Shown piece after piece: positions 10,738 to 17,742 of a DNA stretch of 64,000 nt. The DNA comes from Pseudomonas haemolytica (lineage in GTDB: Bacteria; Pseudomonadota; Gammaproteobacteria; Pseudomonadales; Pseudomonadaceae). The stretch covers positions 1 through 64,000 of the forward strand of contig NZ_VOIW01000006.1 in NCBI RefSeq assembly GCF_009659625.1, in the 5' to 3' direction. Numbering within the stretch: the stretch's first letter is position 1; each line of letters opens with the position of its first letter. The translations under genes were made by a program, and so were the position numbers. The notes beneath the pieces are model-generated. The model searched no databases, was not told where the DNA came from, and saw nothing but the letters and a program-made list of their open reading frames with translations.

Positions 10738-11127
10738 ATGACTATTCGCCAACCCTGCCCTCCCGGCGCCTGTGTCTGCGAACGTGAACAACTGCTGGAA
10801 GCTCCCGGCGCTGACCTGCGCATCCTCCAACTGACGCGACAGCAGGAGAAAATCCTGCTCGAGCGTCTTGAAAATCTCAAGAGCCTGCAAGACTTGGAGC
10901 ACCTGCAGCAGCGGATGTACGAGCAACTGGGCATTCGCGTGCATATTGCGCCGGGGCATACCGAGGTCAAGAGCATGCGCGGGATCCAGATCGTTATCGA
11001 CGAGCTGCCGGGCATGTGCCGCAAGACCCGGCAAGCGATCCCGGCGTCTATTCGCCGCGGCCTGGAGAAAAGGCCTGAGATTGCCTACCGCTTGCTGGAT
11101 GCCCACGACCTGTTTCGCGACGTTTGA
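10738..11127 (+). CDS. Conserved hypothetical protein, cotranscribed with aroA
   Basis: 129 residues, not recognised. It begins with a short cysteine cluster (CPPGACVC, residues 7-14), then a long charged amphipathic helix region (LQLTRQQEKILLERLENLKS through HLQQRMYEQL, about residues 30-65) that looks able to form a coiled coil. A compact C-terminal part contains GIRVHIAPG and ELPGMCRKTRQAIP. The start ATG is preceded by GGGAG. The 26-base gap suggests it is translated from the aroA message. The cysteines suggest metal or Fe-S binding but the pattern is not diagnostic. Confidence 0.65.
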   Translation: MTIRQPCPPGACVCEREQLLEAPGADLRILQLTRQQEKILLERLENLKSLQDLEHLQQRMYEQLGIRVHIAPGHTEVKSMRGIQIVIDELPGMCRKTRQAIPASIRRGLEKRPEIAYRLLDAHDLFRDV

Positions 11128-11128
11128 A

Positions 11129-11728
11129 TCATCCCGCTACCAGCTCACGCTGAAACATTCCCTGCCCCACGGCCCTGGCCCTGTGCAAATGCGCTTGGGC
11201 AGCACCGCTTTCCGAATCCAACAGCAGCTCGGACGTCAGCACTGGCGCTCCGCAGTAATCAAAGATGCCGTAGTCGATCTGGGTGTTCATGGCCTTGGCA
11301 TAACCGTGTCGATCAAACGCGCTTTCATCCGCCCCACCGAGGGCCAGCAGGTGCACCTGTAAATGCTGCAATTTTTTCACCACGGGCGTCTCGGGGCCAT
11401 AGTCGATCGCCCAGCCGTTGACGAACACCCGGTCGACCCAGCCCTTGAGCAAGGCCGGCATCGACCACCAGTAAATCGGGAACGCCAGGACCAGGGCGTC
11501 GGCGCGCTCAAGACGTGCCTGTTCAGCCAGCACGTCAGTCGGAGGCATTGCGCGAGTACGGTGCACCAGGTGGTCCGCGGCGGTGTAGCGTGGGTCGAAC
11601 CCTTCGGCGGCGAGGTCGGCGAATTCGAAGGTGTGGCCGGTGGCGGCCAAACCGGCGCCGACCTCAAGGGCCACGCTATGGGTGAGGGATTGCGGGTCGT
11701 GATGGGCAACAACGATCAATGCGTGCAT
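11129..11728 (-). CDS. Flavodoxin-fold NAD(P)H oxidoreductase (KefF/MdaB-like)
   Basis: 199 residues of the Flavodoxin_2 family. It starts with ALIVVAHHDPQSLTHSVA, the FMN phosphate-binding loop, and has LVLAFPIYWWSMPALLKGWV near residues 80-99, the signature of NQO1/KefF-type quinone reductases. A C-terminal segment (LLALGGADESAF) matches the third flavin-contact loop. Such enzymes reduce quinones or other electrophiles by two electrons. The start has AAGGGAG upstream. It is divergent from a TetR regulator across 72 bases that contain direct repeats, so the regulator probably controls this gene. Confidence 0.82.
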   Translation of the reverse strand: MHALIVVAHHDPQSLTHSVALEVGAGLAATGHTFEFADLAAEGFDPRYTAADHLVHRTRAMPPTDVLAEQARLERADALVLAFPIYWWSMPALLKGWVDRVFVNGWAIDYGPETPVVKKLQHLQVHLLALGGADESAFDRHGYAKAMNTQIDYGIFDYCGAPVLTSELLLDSESGAAQAHLHRARAVGQGMFQRELVAG

Positions 11729-11750
11729 GACTTTGACTCCCTTTAGGCTT

Positions 11751-11785
11751 AATCTACTTTTAGTAAGTTACGTCGATCAAGTTAC
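11751..11785. promoter_or_regulatory. Putative TetR operator between reductase and tetR genes
   Basis: The 72-base divergent space contains AAGTTAC at 11765-11771 and again at 11779-11785, exactly 14 bases apart. A nearby TACTTTTAGTA (inverted TACT/AGTA) overlaps the first copy. The placement between a TetR gene and a divergently transcribed oxidoreductase is typical of local repression. Binding is inferred only. Confidence 0.45.
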
Positions 11786-11800
11786 TTTTGGTATATAAGC

Positions 11801-12403
11801 ATGTCAAGCACTGAATTCCCTGCCCCACGTCGCCGTTTATCCCGTGAAGGTCGCCTGCGTCAGTTACTTGATGTGGCCTGGCAATTGGTCCGCGCGGAAG
11901 GCACCGACGCCCTGACCCTGGGCCGTCTGGCGGAGCTGGCAGGTGTCACCAAACCGGTGGTTTACGATCACTTCACCACGCGCGCCGGGTTGCTGGCCGC
12001 GCTGTATGCCGATTTCGACGAGCGCCAGGACCAGGTGTTTGCCGATGCAATCAAAACCAGCAACGCGACGCTGGAGGACCGGGCCTGGGTGATCGCCTCG
12101 TCTTATGTCGACTGCGTGTTGTTGCAAGGTCGGGAAATCCCGGGGGTGATTGCGGCGCTGAGCGGCTCGCCTGAACTGGAGTCGATCAAGCGTGAATATG
12201 AGGCGATCTTCCTCGAGAAGTGCCGCGATGCGCTATCACCATTCGCCTGCGGTGGCAGCATTTCCCAGGCGGGCCTGCGGGCAATGCTTGGCGCGGCGGA
12301 AGCGTTGTCCCATGCGGCGGCCAATGGCGAGATCAGCCGCGAAGAGGCCCAACAGGAATTGCTGGCGACCATACTGGGAATGGTCAATCGCGTCAGGCAG
12401 TAG
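11801..12403 (+). CDS. TetR/AcrR family transcriptional regulator
   Basis: 200 residues. The N-terminal helix-turn-helix is clear: LLDVAWQLVRAEGTDALTLG, then RLAELAGVTKPVVYDHF at about residues 47-63, followed by the usual GLLAALYADF helix. The C-terminal ligand-binding domain (residues 75-200) has no recognisable ligand signature. No clear ribosome site precedes the ATG, so translation may be weak or a different start may be used. It is divergent from the flavodoxin-fold reductase, its likely target. The last 11 bases overlap the convergent acetyltransferase gene. Confidence 0.85.
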   Translation: MSSTEFPAPRRRLSREGRLRQLLDVAWQLVRAEGTDALTLGRLAELAGVTKPVVYDHFTTRAGLLAALYADFDERQDQVFADAIKTSNATLEDRAWVIASSYVDCVLLQGREIPGVIAALSGSPELESIKREYEAIFLEKCRDALSPFACGGSISQAGLRAMLGAAEALSHAAANGEISREEAQQELLATILGMVNRVRQ

Positions 12404-13070
12404 GAAAACGGCCCTGGACGAACAGCTGAACCTTGCGCGTCAACTGATCCAGATGCCGGTCACGCTGTTTCTCAGCGTCGACCATGGCGCGCTTGCCGTG
12501 CTTTTGCAGCAGGTAGGTATGGATCTGGCGCACTTCCAGCGAGCTATAGATCGCCGCCACATCCAACACCCCCATCAGCCCATCGGTGCCGTAGTCACGG
12601 GTGTTCATCAACACTTGCGTGCCACGCGCACCGCGCACTTGAAAACCCAAAGCCTCGAATACCGAGACCTTCTCCACCGAGCAGGCCAGTTCGGCATGGG
12701 GATAGCGCGCCAGCACCTCGCCCAGCATGCCCCGCGCCACACCCTGGCGACGAAAACCGGCCTGCACCGCCATGAAGGCAATGCCACAGGCCTGTAGGTC
12801 GTCCTTTACCGGCAGGTACAGGCAAAAGCCGACAACCCGTTCTTCTTGCATGGCCACGACCAACTCGACGGCAATGCCCTTTTCGCCATTGAGCGCCTCC
12901 AGGTAGAGATGCACCTCAAACCCGATGGCGTACTGGTAGATGTTGTAGAGCAAGTTGCTCGGCGCCAGCGCCACACTGCTGATGTCGGTGAGGTTGTCCA
13001 CCACCATCTGCAGGATCTGGCTGTTGACCGATTCAGGGCACGGCGTGGTGTAGCGGGTAAGGCTGAACAT
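12393..13070 (-). CDS. GNAT family N-acetyltransferase
   Basis: 225 residues. The acetyl-CoA binding region is FMAVQAGFRRQGVARGMLGE near residues 98-117, fitting the R/Q-x-x-G-x-G/A pattern of GNAT enzymes; upstream strands VELVVAMQEERVVGFCLYLP form the preceding beta sheet. The last 70 residues (from MNTRDYGTDGLMGVLDV) extend beyond the core domain and are rich in Arg, Lys and Gln. Substrate unknown. The gene is convergent with the TetR gene. Confidence 0.78.
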   Translation of the reverse strand: MFSLTRYTTPCPESVNSQILQMVVDNLTDISSVALAPSNLLYNIYQYAIGFEVHLYLEALNGEKGIAVELVVAMQEERVVGFCLYLPVKDDLQACGIAFMAVQAGFRRQGVARGMLGEVLARYPHAELACSVEKVSVFEALGFQVRGARGTQVLMNTRDYGTDGLMGVLDVAAIYSSLEVRQIHTYLLQKHGKRAMVDAEKQRDRHLDQLTRKVQLFVQGRFPTA

Positions 13071-13168
13071 GCAAATTCCTGGGGCTGGGCGTCAAGGCGG
13101 CGGCGATTGTACCCGTTGACGGCCGCCCTCGGCACCCGCCTCGCCCACCGGCGCGCATGAGACACATA

Positions 13169-13211
13169 TTGACAAGGTAAAATCGTAACGACTATTGTCT
13201 GACAACCTGAT
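13169..13211 (+). promoter_or_regulatory. Promoter and operator of the FCD regulator gene
   Basis: A -35-like TTGACA at 13169-13174 is followed after 18 bases by TATTGT. Overlapping the -10 is a perfect 11-base palindrome TTGTCTGACAA at 13195-13205. The 15-base stretch GTCTGACAACCTGAT at 13197-13211 recurs exactly at 13990-14004 in front of lhgO. The GTC-x-GAC core fits FadR/GntR operators. This suggests autorepression. Confidence 0.65.
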
Positions 13212-13226
13212 CACCAAGGTTTTCCC

Positions 13227-13937
13227 ATGCTTGAGCTCCAGCGCCCCGATTCGCTTGTCGTACGGGTTGTCAACGCCATTCGCGCAGAAATCGAATCCGG
13301 CCAACTGGCCCCGGAGTCGCGCCTGCCGACCGAACAGCAACTGGCCGAACAACTCAACGTCAGCCGCTCCGTGGTGCGTGAAGCCATTGCCCAGCTCAAG
13401 GCCGACGGTGTCCTCACCGCCCGCCGCGGCCTAGGCTCATTCATTTCGCAGACCCCTGCCGGCACGGTATTCCGTTTCCCGCAGCAGAACGGACGGCGGC
13501 CTGACCTGGCGCAGATGTTCGAAGTGCGCCTGTGGATCGAAACACAGGCGGCCTCGATTGCTGCCCAGCGCCGTGACGCCGCCGATTTGCAACGTATGAA
13601 AAGCGCATTGCAGGCCATGCAGGACAACCGTAACGACTTTGAAGCCGCAGCCTTGGCCGATGTGGAATTCCACCGTGCCATTGCCGACGCCAGCAAGAAT
13701 GACTACTTCGTGGCTTTCCATGACTTCCTCAGAAGCCAGTTGGCCAGTGCGCGCAAAACCGCTTGGGAGAACTCGGCCACGCGCTTCGCTACCGGTTCGG
13801 CTGACGCCACCCAGGAACACCAGCAGCTCTACCAGGCTATCGCCGACGGTGATGCCCAGCGCGCCGCCGCCAGTGCCGAGGCGCATTTGCGTGCGGCGGC
13901 ACGACGCCTGCAACTGGAATTGCCGACAACCCACTGA
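13227..13937 (+). CDS. FadR-subfamily GntR regulator (FCD domain), likely regulator of lhgO
   Basis: 236 residues. The winged helix-turn-helix covers residues 8-72 (LPTEQQLAEQLNVSRSVVRE, then LTARRGLGSFI). An all-helical FCD ligand-binding domain covers about 90-225, with metal/ligand-binding residues in FEVRLWIETQAA, DVEFHRAIADAS (Asp and His) and EHQQLYQAIADGD. FCD domains usually bind small carboxylic acids. The adjacent lhgO gene suggests L-2-hydroxyglutarate or a related dicarboxylate as effector. A terminator and an operator copy separate it from lhgO. Ligand is inferred from context. Confidence 0.88.
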   Translation: MLELQRPDSLVVRVVNAIRAEIESGQLAPESRLPTEQQLAEQLNVSRSVVREAIAQLKADGVLTARRGLGSFISQTPAGTVFRFPQQNGRRPDLAQMFEVRLWIETQAASIAAQRRDAADLQRMKSALQAMQDNRNDFEAAALADVEFHRAIADASKNDYFVAFHDFLRSQLASARKTAWENSATRFATGSADATQEHQQLYQAIADGDAQRAAASAEAHLRAAARRLQLELPTTH

Positions 13938-13949
13938 TCGGTTTTTATT

Positions 13950-13976
13950 GCGTGTCCCTGGACACGCCATTTTTTT
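13950..13976 (+). terminator. Rho-independent terminator after the FCD regulator
   Basis: GCGTGTCC and GGACACGC form an 8-bp inverted repeat around a 2-base centre, followed by CATTTTTTT. It lies 12 bases after the regulator's stop codon, so lhgO needs its own promoter. Confidence 0.85.
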
Positions 13977-13985
13977 AACAAAAAC

Positions 13986-14004
13986 ATTAGTCTGACAACC
14001 TGAT
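13986..14004 (+). promoter_or_regulatory. Second copy of the FCD-regulator operator, before lhgO
   Basis: GTCTGACAACCTGAT at 13990-14004 is identical to 13197-13211 in front of the regulator gene, with ATTA preceding it in place of ATT. It lies 38 bases before the lhgO start. No convincing -35/-10 pair was identified around it. Confidence 0.65.
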
Positions 14005-14041
14005 AAGCAGACTGAAATGTAGAACCTTAGGGACCCCAGCA

Positions 14042-15235
14042 ATGATTCACGACTTTTGCATCATCGGCGGCGGCATTGTCGGCCTCGCTACCGCCATGGA
14101 ATTGCTCAAGCGCCAGCCCGGCGCTTCGCTGGTGATCCTGGAAAAAGAGTCGGTACTGGCCAAGCACCAGACCGGCCATAACAGCGGTGTGATCCATGCG
14201 GGCATCTACTACGCCCCTGGCAGCCTCAAGGCCGACCTTTGCAAGCGCGGCGCCGAAGCCACCAAGCAGTTCTGCCGCGAACACGGGATCAAATTCGAGG
14301 TGTGCGGCAAGCTGCTGGTGGCCTCCAATCCCCTGGAAATGCAACGGATGGAAGCCCTGCACGCCCGCGCCCAGATCAACGGCATGCAGGTCGAGCGCCT
14401 GGATGCCAAACAGTTGCGCCAGCGTGAACCGAACATCGTCGGCCTGGGCGGGTTGTTTCTCGACGCCACCGGGATCGTCGACTACCGCCAGGTGTGCGAG
14501 ACCATGGCCCAGGTGATCCGTCGCAACGGTGGGCAGATCTGCCTGGAGCGCACGGTGACCGCCATCCACGAAGACACCGATAAAGTCACCGTCAATACCC
14601 ATGGCGAAACCTGGCAGGCGCGCCACCTTGTGGTCTGCGCTGGCTTGCAGTCGGACCGGCTGGCACGCCTGGCCGGGATCAGCATCGACCATCAGATCAT
14701 CCCGTTTCGTGGCGAGTACTTTCGCCTGCCGGCGGCGAAGAACAACATCGTCAATCACCTGATCTACCCGATTCCCGACCCGGAGCTGCCGTTCCTTGGC
14801 GTGCACCTGACACGCATGATCGACGGCAGCGTCACCGTCGGCCCGAATGCCGTGCTCGGCCTGGGCCGCGAGAACTACCGCAAGTTCTCGGTGAACTGGC
14901 GCGACGTGGCGCAGTACGCCAGCTTTCCGGGCTTCTGGAAAACCATTTGGCAGAACCTCGGCTCCGGCACCACCGAGATGAAGAATTCGTTGTTCAAGTC
15001 CGGATACCTGGAGCAGTGCCGCAAGTATTGCCCGTCCCTGACCCTCGACGACCTGCTGCCCTACGAGGCCGGGATCCGCGCCCAAGCGGTCATGCGCGAC
15101 GGCAGCCTGGTGCATGATTTTCTGTTCGCCCAGACCTCACGAATGCTCCACGTGTGCAACGCGCCCTCACCGGCAGCCACCTCGGCCATGCCCATTGGCG
15201 CGATGATCGCCGACCGCCTGTTTCAGCCCCAGTAA
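14042..15235 (+). CDS. lhgO: L-2-hydroxyglutarate oxidase/dehydrogenase
   Basis: 397 residues. The N-terminal FAD-binding Rossmann motif is CIIGGGIVGLATAMELL (residues 6-22), followed by KHQTGHNSGVIHAGIYY, a signature of the LhgO branch of DAO-family flavoproteins. The C-terminal part has PYEAGIRAQAVMRDGSLVHD and NAPSPAATSAMPIG, also typical. It oxidises L-2-hydroxyglutarate to 2-oxoglutarate and passes electrons to the quinone pool or oxygen. In many pseudomonads lhgO follows csiD (glutarate hydroxylase); csiD is not in this window, and the gene is instead paired with an FCD regulator and a transporter. This points to use of external L-2-hydroxyglutarate. Confidence 0.9.
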   Translation: MIHDFCIIGGGIVGLATAMELLKRQPGASLVILEKESVLAKHQTGHNSGVIHAGIYYAPGSLKADLCKRGAEATKQFCREHGIKFEVCGKLLVASNPLEMQRMEALHARAQINGMQVERLDAKQLRQREPNIVGLGGLFLDATGIVDYRQVCETMAQVIRRNGGQICLERTVTAIHEDTDKVTVNTHGETWQARHLVVCAGLQSDRLARLAGISIDHQIIPFRGEYFRLPAAKNNIVNHLIYPIPDPELPFLGVHLTRMIDGSVTVGPNAVLGLGRENYRKFSVNWRDVAQYASFPGFWKTIWQNLGSGTTEMKNSLFKSGYLEQCRKYCPSLTLDDLLPYEAGIRAQAVMRDGSLVHDFLFAQTSRMLHVCNAPSPAATSAMPIGAMIADRLFQPQ

Positions 15236-15270
15236 CACCACCCAGTAATACCCGCACTGCCCGTTCACCC

Positions 15271-15278
15271 AACAATAA
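15271..15278 (+). promoter_or_regulatory. Candidate Crc/Hfq A-rich (CA) motif before the MHS transporter
   Basis: AACAATAA fits the AAnAAnAA pattern bound by Hfq with Crc in Pseudomonas catabolite repression. It stands 27 bases before the transporter start, and GAAGGAAG lies between them. A single eight-base match is weak evidence. Confidence 0.4.
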
Positions 15279-15305
15279 CTACAAAGACCCAGAAGGAAGT
15301 CCAGC

Positions 15306-16631
15306 ATGACGGCATCCGCCTCCATCCCCGGTACCGAAACGCCCGAGCAAGCCCGCAAGCGCCTGCGCAAAGTCGCCGCCGCCACCATCTTTGGCTCAAT
15401 GCTGGAGTGGTACGACTTTTACTTGTACGCGACCATGGCAGCTATTGTGTTCTCGAAGATCTTCTTCGATAACAGCGACCCGAAAACGGCCACGCTGATG
15501 GCTTTTTCCACCTTTGCCATTGGCTTTATCGCCCGCCCGTTCGGCGGCGTCCTGTTTGGCTACCTGGGCGACAAGTTCGGGCGCAAGCAGGTGCTGGTGC
15601 TGACTTTCTGCCTGATGGGCGTGTGCACCACGCTGATCGGTCTGATCCCCAGCTACGCCTCCATCGGCATCTGGGCGCCGATCCTGCTGGTGTTCATCCG
15701 CATCATCCAGGGCCTGGGCGCCGGGGCCGAGTTGTCAGGCGCCGCGGTGACTTCCTACGAACACGCCGCCCAGGGCAAGCGCGGCAGCCAGGGCGCCTGG
15801 CCGGCGTTGGGCCTCAACCTGGGCCTGCTGCTGTCGTCGCTGACCATTTACCTGCTGACCATCAACGGCAACGAGTTCCTACTGGCCGGCGGCTGGCGCA
15901 TTCCGTTTATCTGCAGCATCGTGCTGGTGGGTGTGGGCCTGTGGGTGCGCAACAGCATTCCGGAAACCCCACAGTTCCAGGAGCTGAGCAAGGAAGCCGC
16001 CAAGGCCAAGCCATCACCGCTCAAAGCGCTATTCAAAAACGACCTCAAGGGCCTGGCGGTGGTGTTCTTCGTCGCCATTGGCTACAACGCTTTGAGCTAC
16101 ATCTTCAAGACCTTCTCCCTGGCGTACCTGACCCAGTTCAAAGGCGTGGATGTGCACGTCACCTCCCTGTCGGTGACCATCGCCAGCCTGGTCGCCATCG
16201 TCGCCGTGCCCTGCTTCGGCTGGCTGTGCGACAAGTGGAGCAGCAAGGCCGTGCTGATGCTCGGCGGGCTGTGCTCATTGCTGTTCGCCTATCCGTTCCT
16301 GGCCCTGCTCAACAGTGGTGAAAGCCTGATGATCTACCTCGCCATCGGCGTGGGTACCGGTATCCTTGCACCGATGATGTTTGCGCCACAGGGCTCGTTC
16401 CTGAGCCGACAGTTTCCGACCCAGACACGCTCTTCGGGCTTCGGCACCGGGCGTGAAATCGGTACCGCCATTGCCGGCGGCCTGGCACCGTTGGGCGCGC
16501 TGTCGATGGTGGCGGCCTCGGCCACTCACTCCACCGATGGCGTGGTGATCATCCTCGCGGTTTCTGCATTGTTGGTGGTGGTATTTGCCCTGTGTGATCA
16601 GGGCGCTAAACACTCGACATTCAAGAACTGA
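15306..16631 (+). CDS. MFS transporter of the metabolite:H+ symporter (MHS) type
   Basis: 441 residues with twelve predicted membrane segments. It begins with the MHS hallmark ATIFGSMLEWYDFYLYATMA and has the MFS motif GYLGDKFGRKQ near residue 88, and RIIQGLGAGAELSGAA near 135. Relatives include ShiA, KgtP and ProP, which import shikimate, 2-oxoglutarate and proline/betaine with protons. Its place 70 bases after lhgO suggests it imports L-2-hydroxyglutarate or a similar dicarboxylate. GAAGGAAG precedes the ATG. Substrate is inferred. Confidence 0.85.
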   Translation: MTASASIPGTETPEQARKRLRKVAAATIFGSMLEWYDFYLYATMAAIVFSKIFFDNSDPKTATLMAFSTFAIGFIARPFGGVLFGYLGDKFGRKQVLVLTFCLMGVCTTLIGLIPSYASIGIWAPILLVFIRIIQGLGAGAELSGAAVTSYEHAAQGKRGSQGAWPALGLNLGLLLSSLTIYLLTINGNEFLLAGGWRIPFICSIVLVGVGLWVRNSIPETPQFQELSKEAAKAKPSPLKALFKNDLKGLAVVFFVAIGYNALSYIFKTFSLAYLTQFKGVDVHVTSLSVTIASLVAIVAVPCFGWLCDKWSSKAVLMLGGLCSLLFAYPFLALLNSGESLMIYLAIGVGTGILAPMMFAPQGSFLSRQFPTQTRSSGFGTGREIGTAIAGGLAPLGALSMVAASATHSTDGVVIILAVSALLVVVFALCDQGAKHSTFKN

Positions 16632-16652
16632 GGAAAAAAGTTCGGATCAACG

Positions 16653-16668
16653 GGTGCATGGATGCACC
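16653..16668. terminator. Small hairpin after the transporter gene, possible terminator
   Basis: GGTGCAT and ATGCACC form a perfect 7-bp stem with a 2-base centre, 21 bases after the transporter stop. No T-run follows, so termination would be weak. Confidence 0.35.
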
Positions 16669-16712
16669 TGGATCGCGCATCATGGGCACTTTCAAGCTCA
16701 AGGGTAACGTCC

Positions 16713-17564
16713 ATGCGCGTTCTGTCATTGATGATGGGTCTTACGACGCTGGCCGCCAGTACGGTGTTCTGCGCCAGCGCGATGGCGAATGAAGAAAGTC
16801 AGTTGATACAACAGATCAACCAGTACCGCAGCCAGCTACAACGCTGCGGTGACCAGGGCTCCCAGGAGCTGCCGCCGCTGACCAGCGACACACGCCTGGT
16901 GCTGCCGGCCTCCAATGTCGGCGATTTGCAGCAGTCCCTGGCGCGGGCCGCCTACCCCATGGTTAACGTGCAGGCGATCAGCCTGTCCGGGCCCAAGGAT
17001 GCCGACGCCGCCATGAAAGCGGTGCGCGAAAGCTTTTGCCGCGTCGTGCTGGACCCGCAATTTGTCGACATCGGCGTCAGCAACAGCGGCCAGGACTGGC
17101 GCATCGTGCTGGCGCGGCCGCTGCTGACCAGTGGCCTGGGCGACTGGCAGACCGAAGGCAAGCAATTGCTCAACCTGGTCAATGCCGCGCGCGCAGAACC
17201 GCGCACCTGCGGCACCCAGGCATTCACCGCGACCACCCCGCTATCGTGGAACGACACCCTGGCCAGCGCGGCCAATAGTCACACACGCAATATGGCCAAC
17301 GGCAACTTCTTCGACCACCTCGACCACGACGGCCGTACACCTGGCGACCGCGCCGAGCTGGCCGGGTATATCGCGAAGAACATCGGCGAGAACATCGCTG
17401 CTGGCCTTGATACCCCGCGCAAGGTCGTCGACGGCTGGCTCGCCAGCCCCGGCCATTGCGCCAACCTGATGAACCCGCAATTTCGTGAATTGGGTGCCGC
17501 CTACGCGATGGACCCGAAAAGTGATGCGGGCATTTACTGGACAGGGGTATTCGCTGCCCAATAA
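16713..17564 (+). CDS. Secreted CAP-domain (SCP/PR-1-like) protein
   Basis: 283 residues from the ATG at 16713, which has AAGGG upstream and opens a signal peptide (RVLSLMMGLTTLAAS, cleavage likely after ASAMA). The first half (to about residue 140) is an unassigned periplasmic region with two cysteines. The second half is a CAP domain: LLNLVNAARAEPRTCG, SHTRNMANGNFFDHLDHDGR, KNIGENIAAG, and GHCANLMNPQFRELGAAYA near the C-terminus. The cavity His and Glu residues of the fold are kept. Bacterial CAP proteins are exported and of mostly unknown role. An earlier in-frame start at 16662 would destroy the signal peptide. Confidence 0.85.
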   Translation: MRVLSLMMGLTTLAASTVFCASAMANEESQLIQQINQYRSQLQRCGDQGSQELPPLTSDTRLVLPASNVGDLQQSLARAAYPMVNVQAISLSGPKDADAAMKAVRESFCRVVLDPQFVDIGVSNSGQDWRIVLARPLLTSGLGDWQTEGKQLLNLVNAARAEPRTCGTQAFTATTPLSWNDTLASAANSHTRNMANGNFFDHLDHDGRTPGDRAELAGYIAKNIGENIAAGLDTPRKVVDGWLASPGHCANLMNPQFRELGAAYAMDPKSDAGIYWTGVFAAQ

Positions 17565-17610
17565 ACCCTGGGCAGCGGCCCCCAAAAAATCAATGTATTC
17601 ATCTATTTCA

Positions 17611-17645
17611 ACGGAGGTAGCATCAAAATGACATCGCCTGGATAA
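17611..17645 (+). other. Strong ribosome site followed by a five-codon open frame
   Basis: ACGGAGGT at 17611-17618 is one of the strongest ribosome-binding sequences in the window. Nine bases later comes ATG (17628), then ACA TCG CCT GGA and TAA, i.e. MTSPG. It lies in the 178-base gap before the hybrid kinase gene. It could be a leader peptide or the remnant of a lost gene. Confidence 0.3.
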
Positions 17646-17742
17646 TCGCGCGCTGAACTGGCGGCGATCGTACAGGTCTGTAGCCTGGCAACCTGACGTT
17701 TCAGGCAACAGTCAAACCGTTGTAAATTAAGGTGTTGACCCA

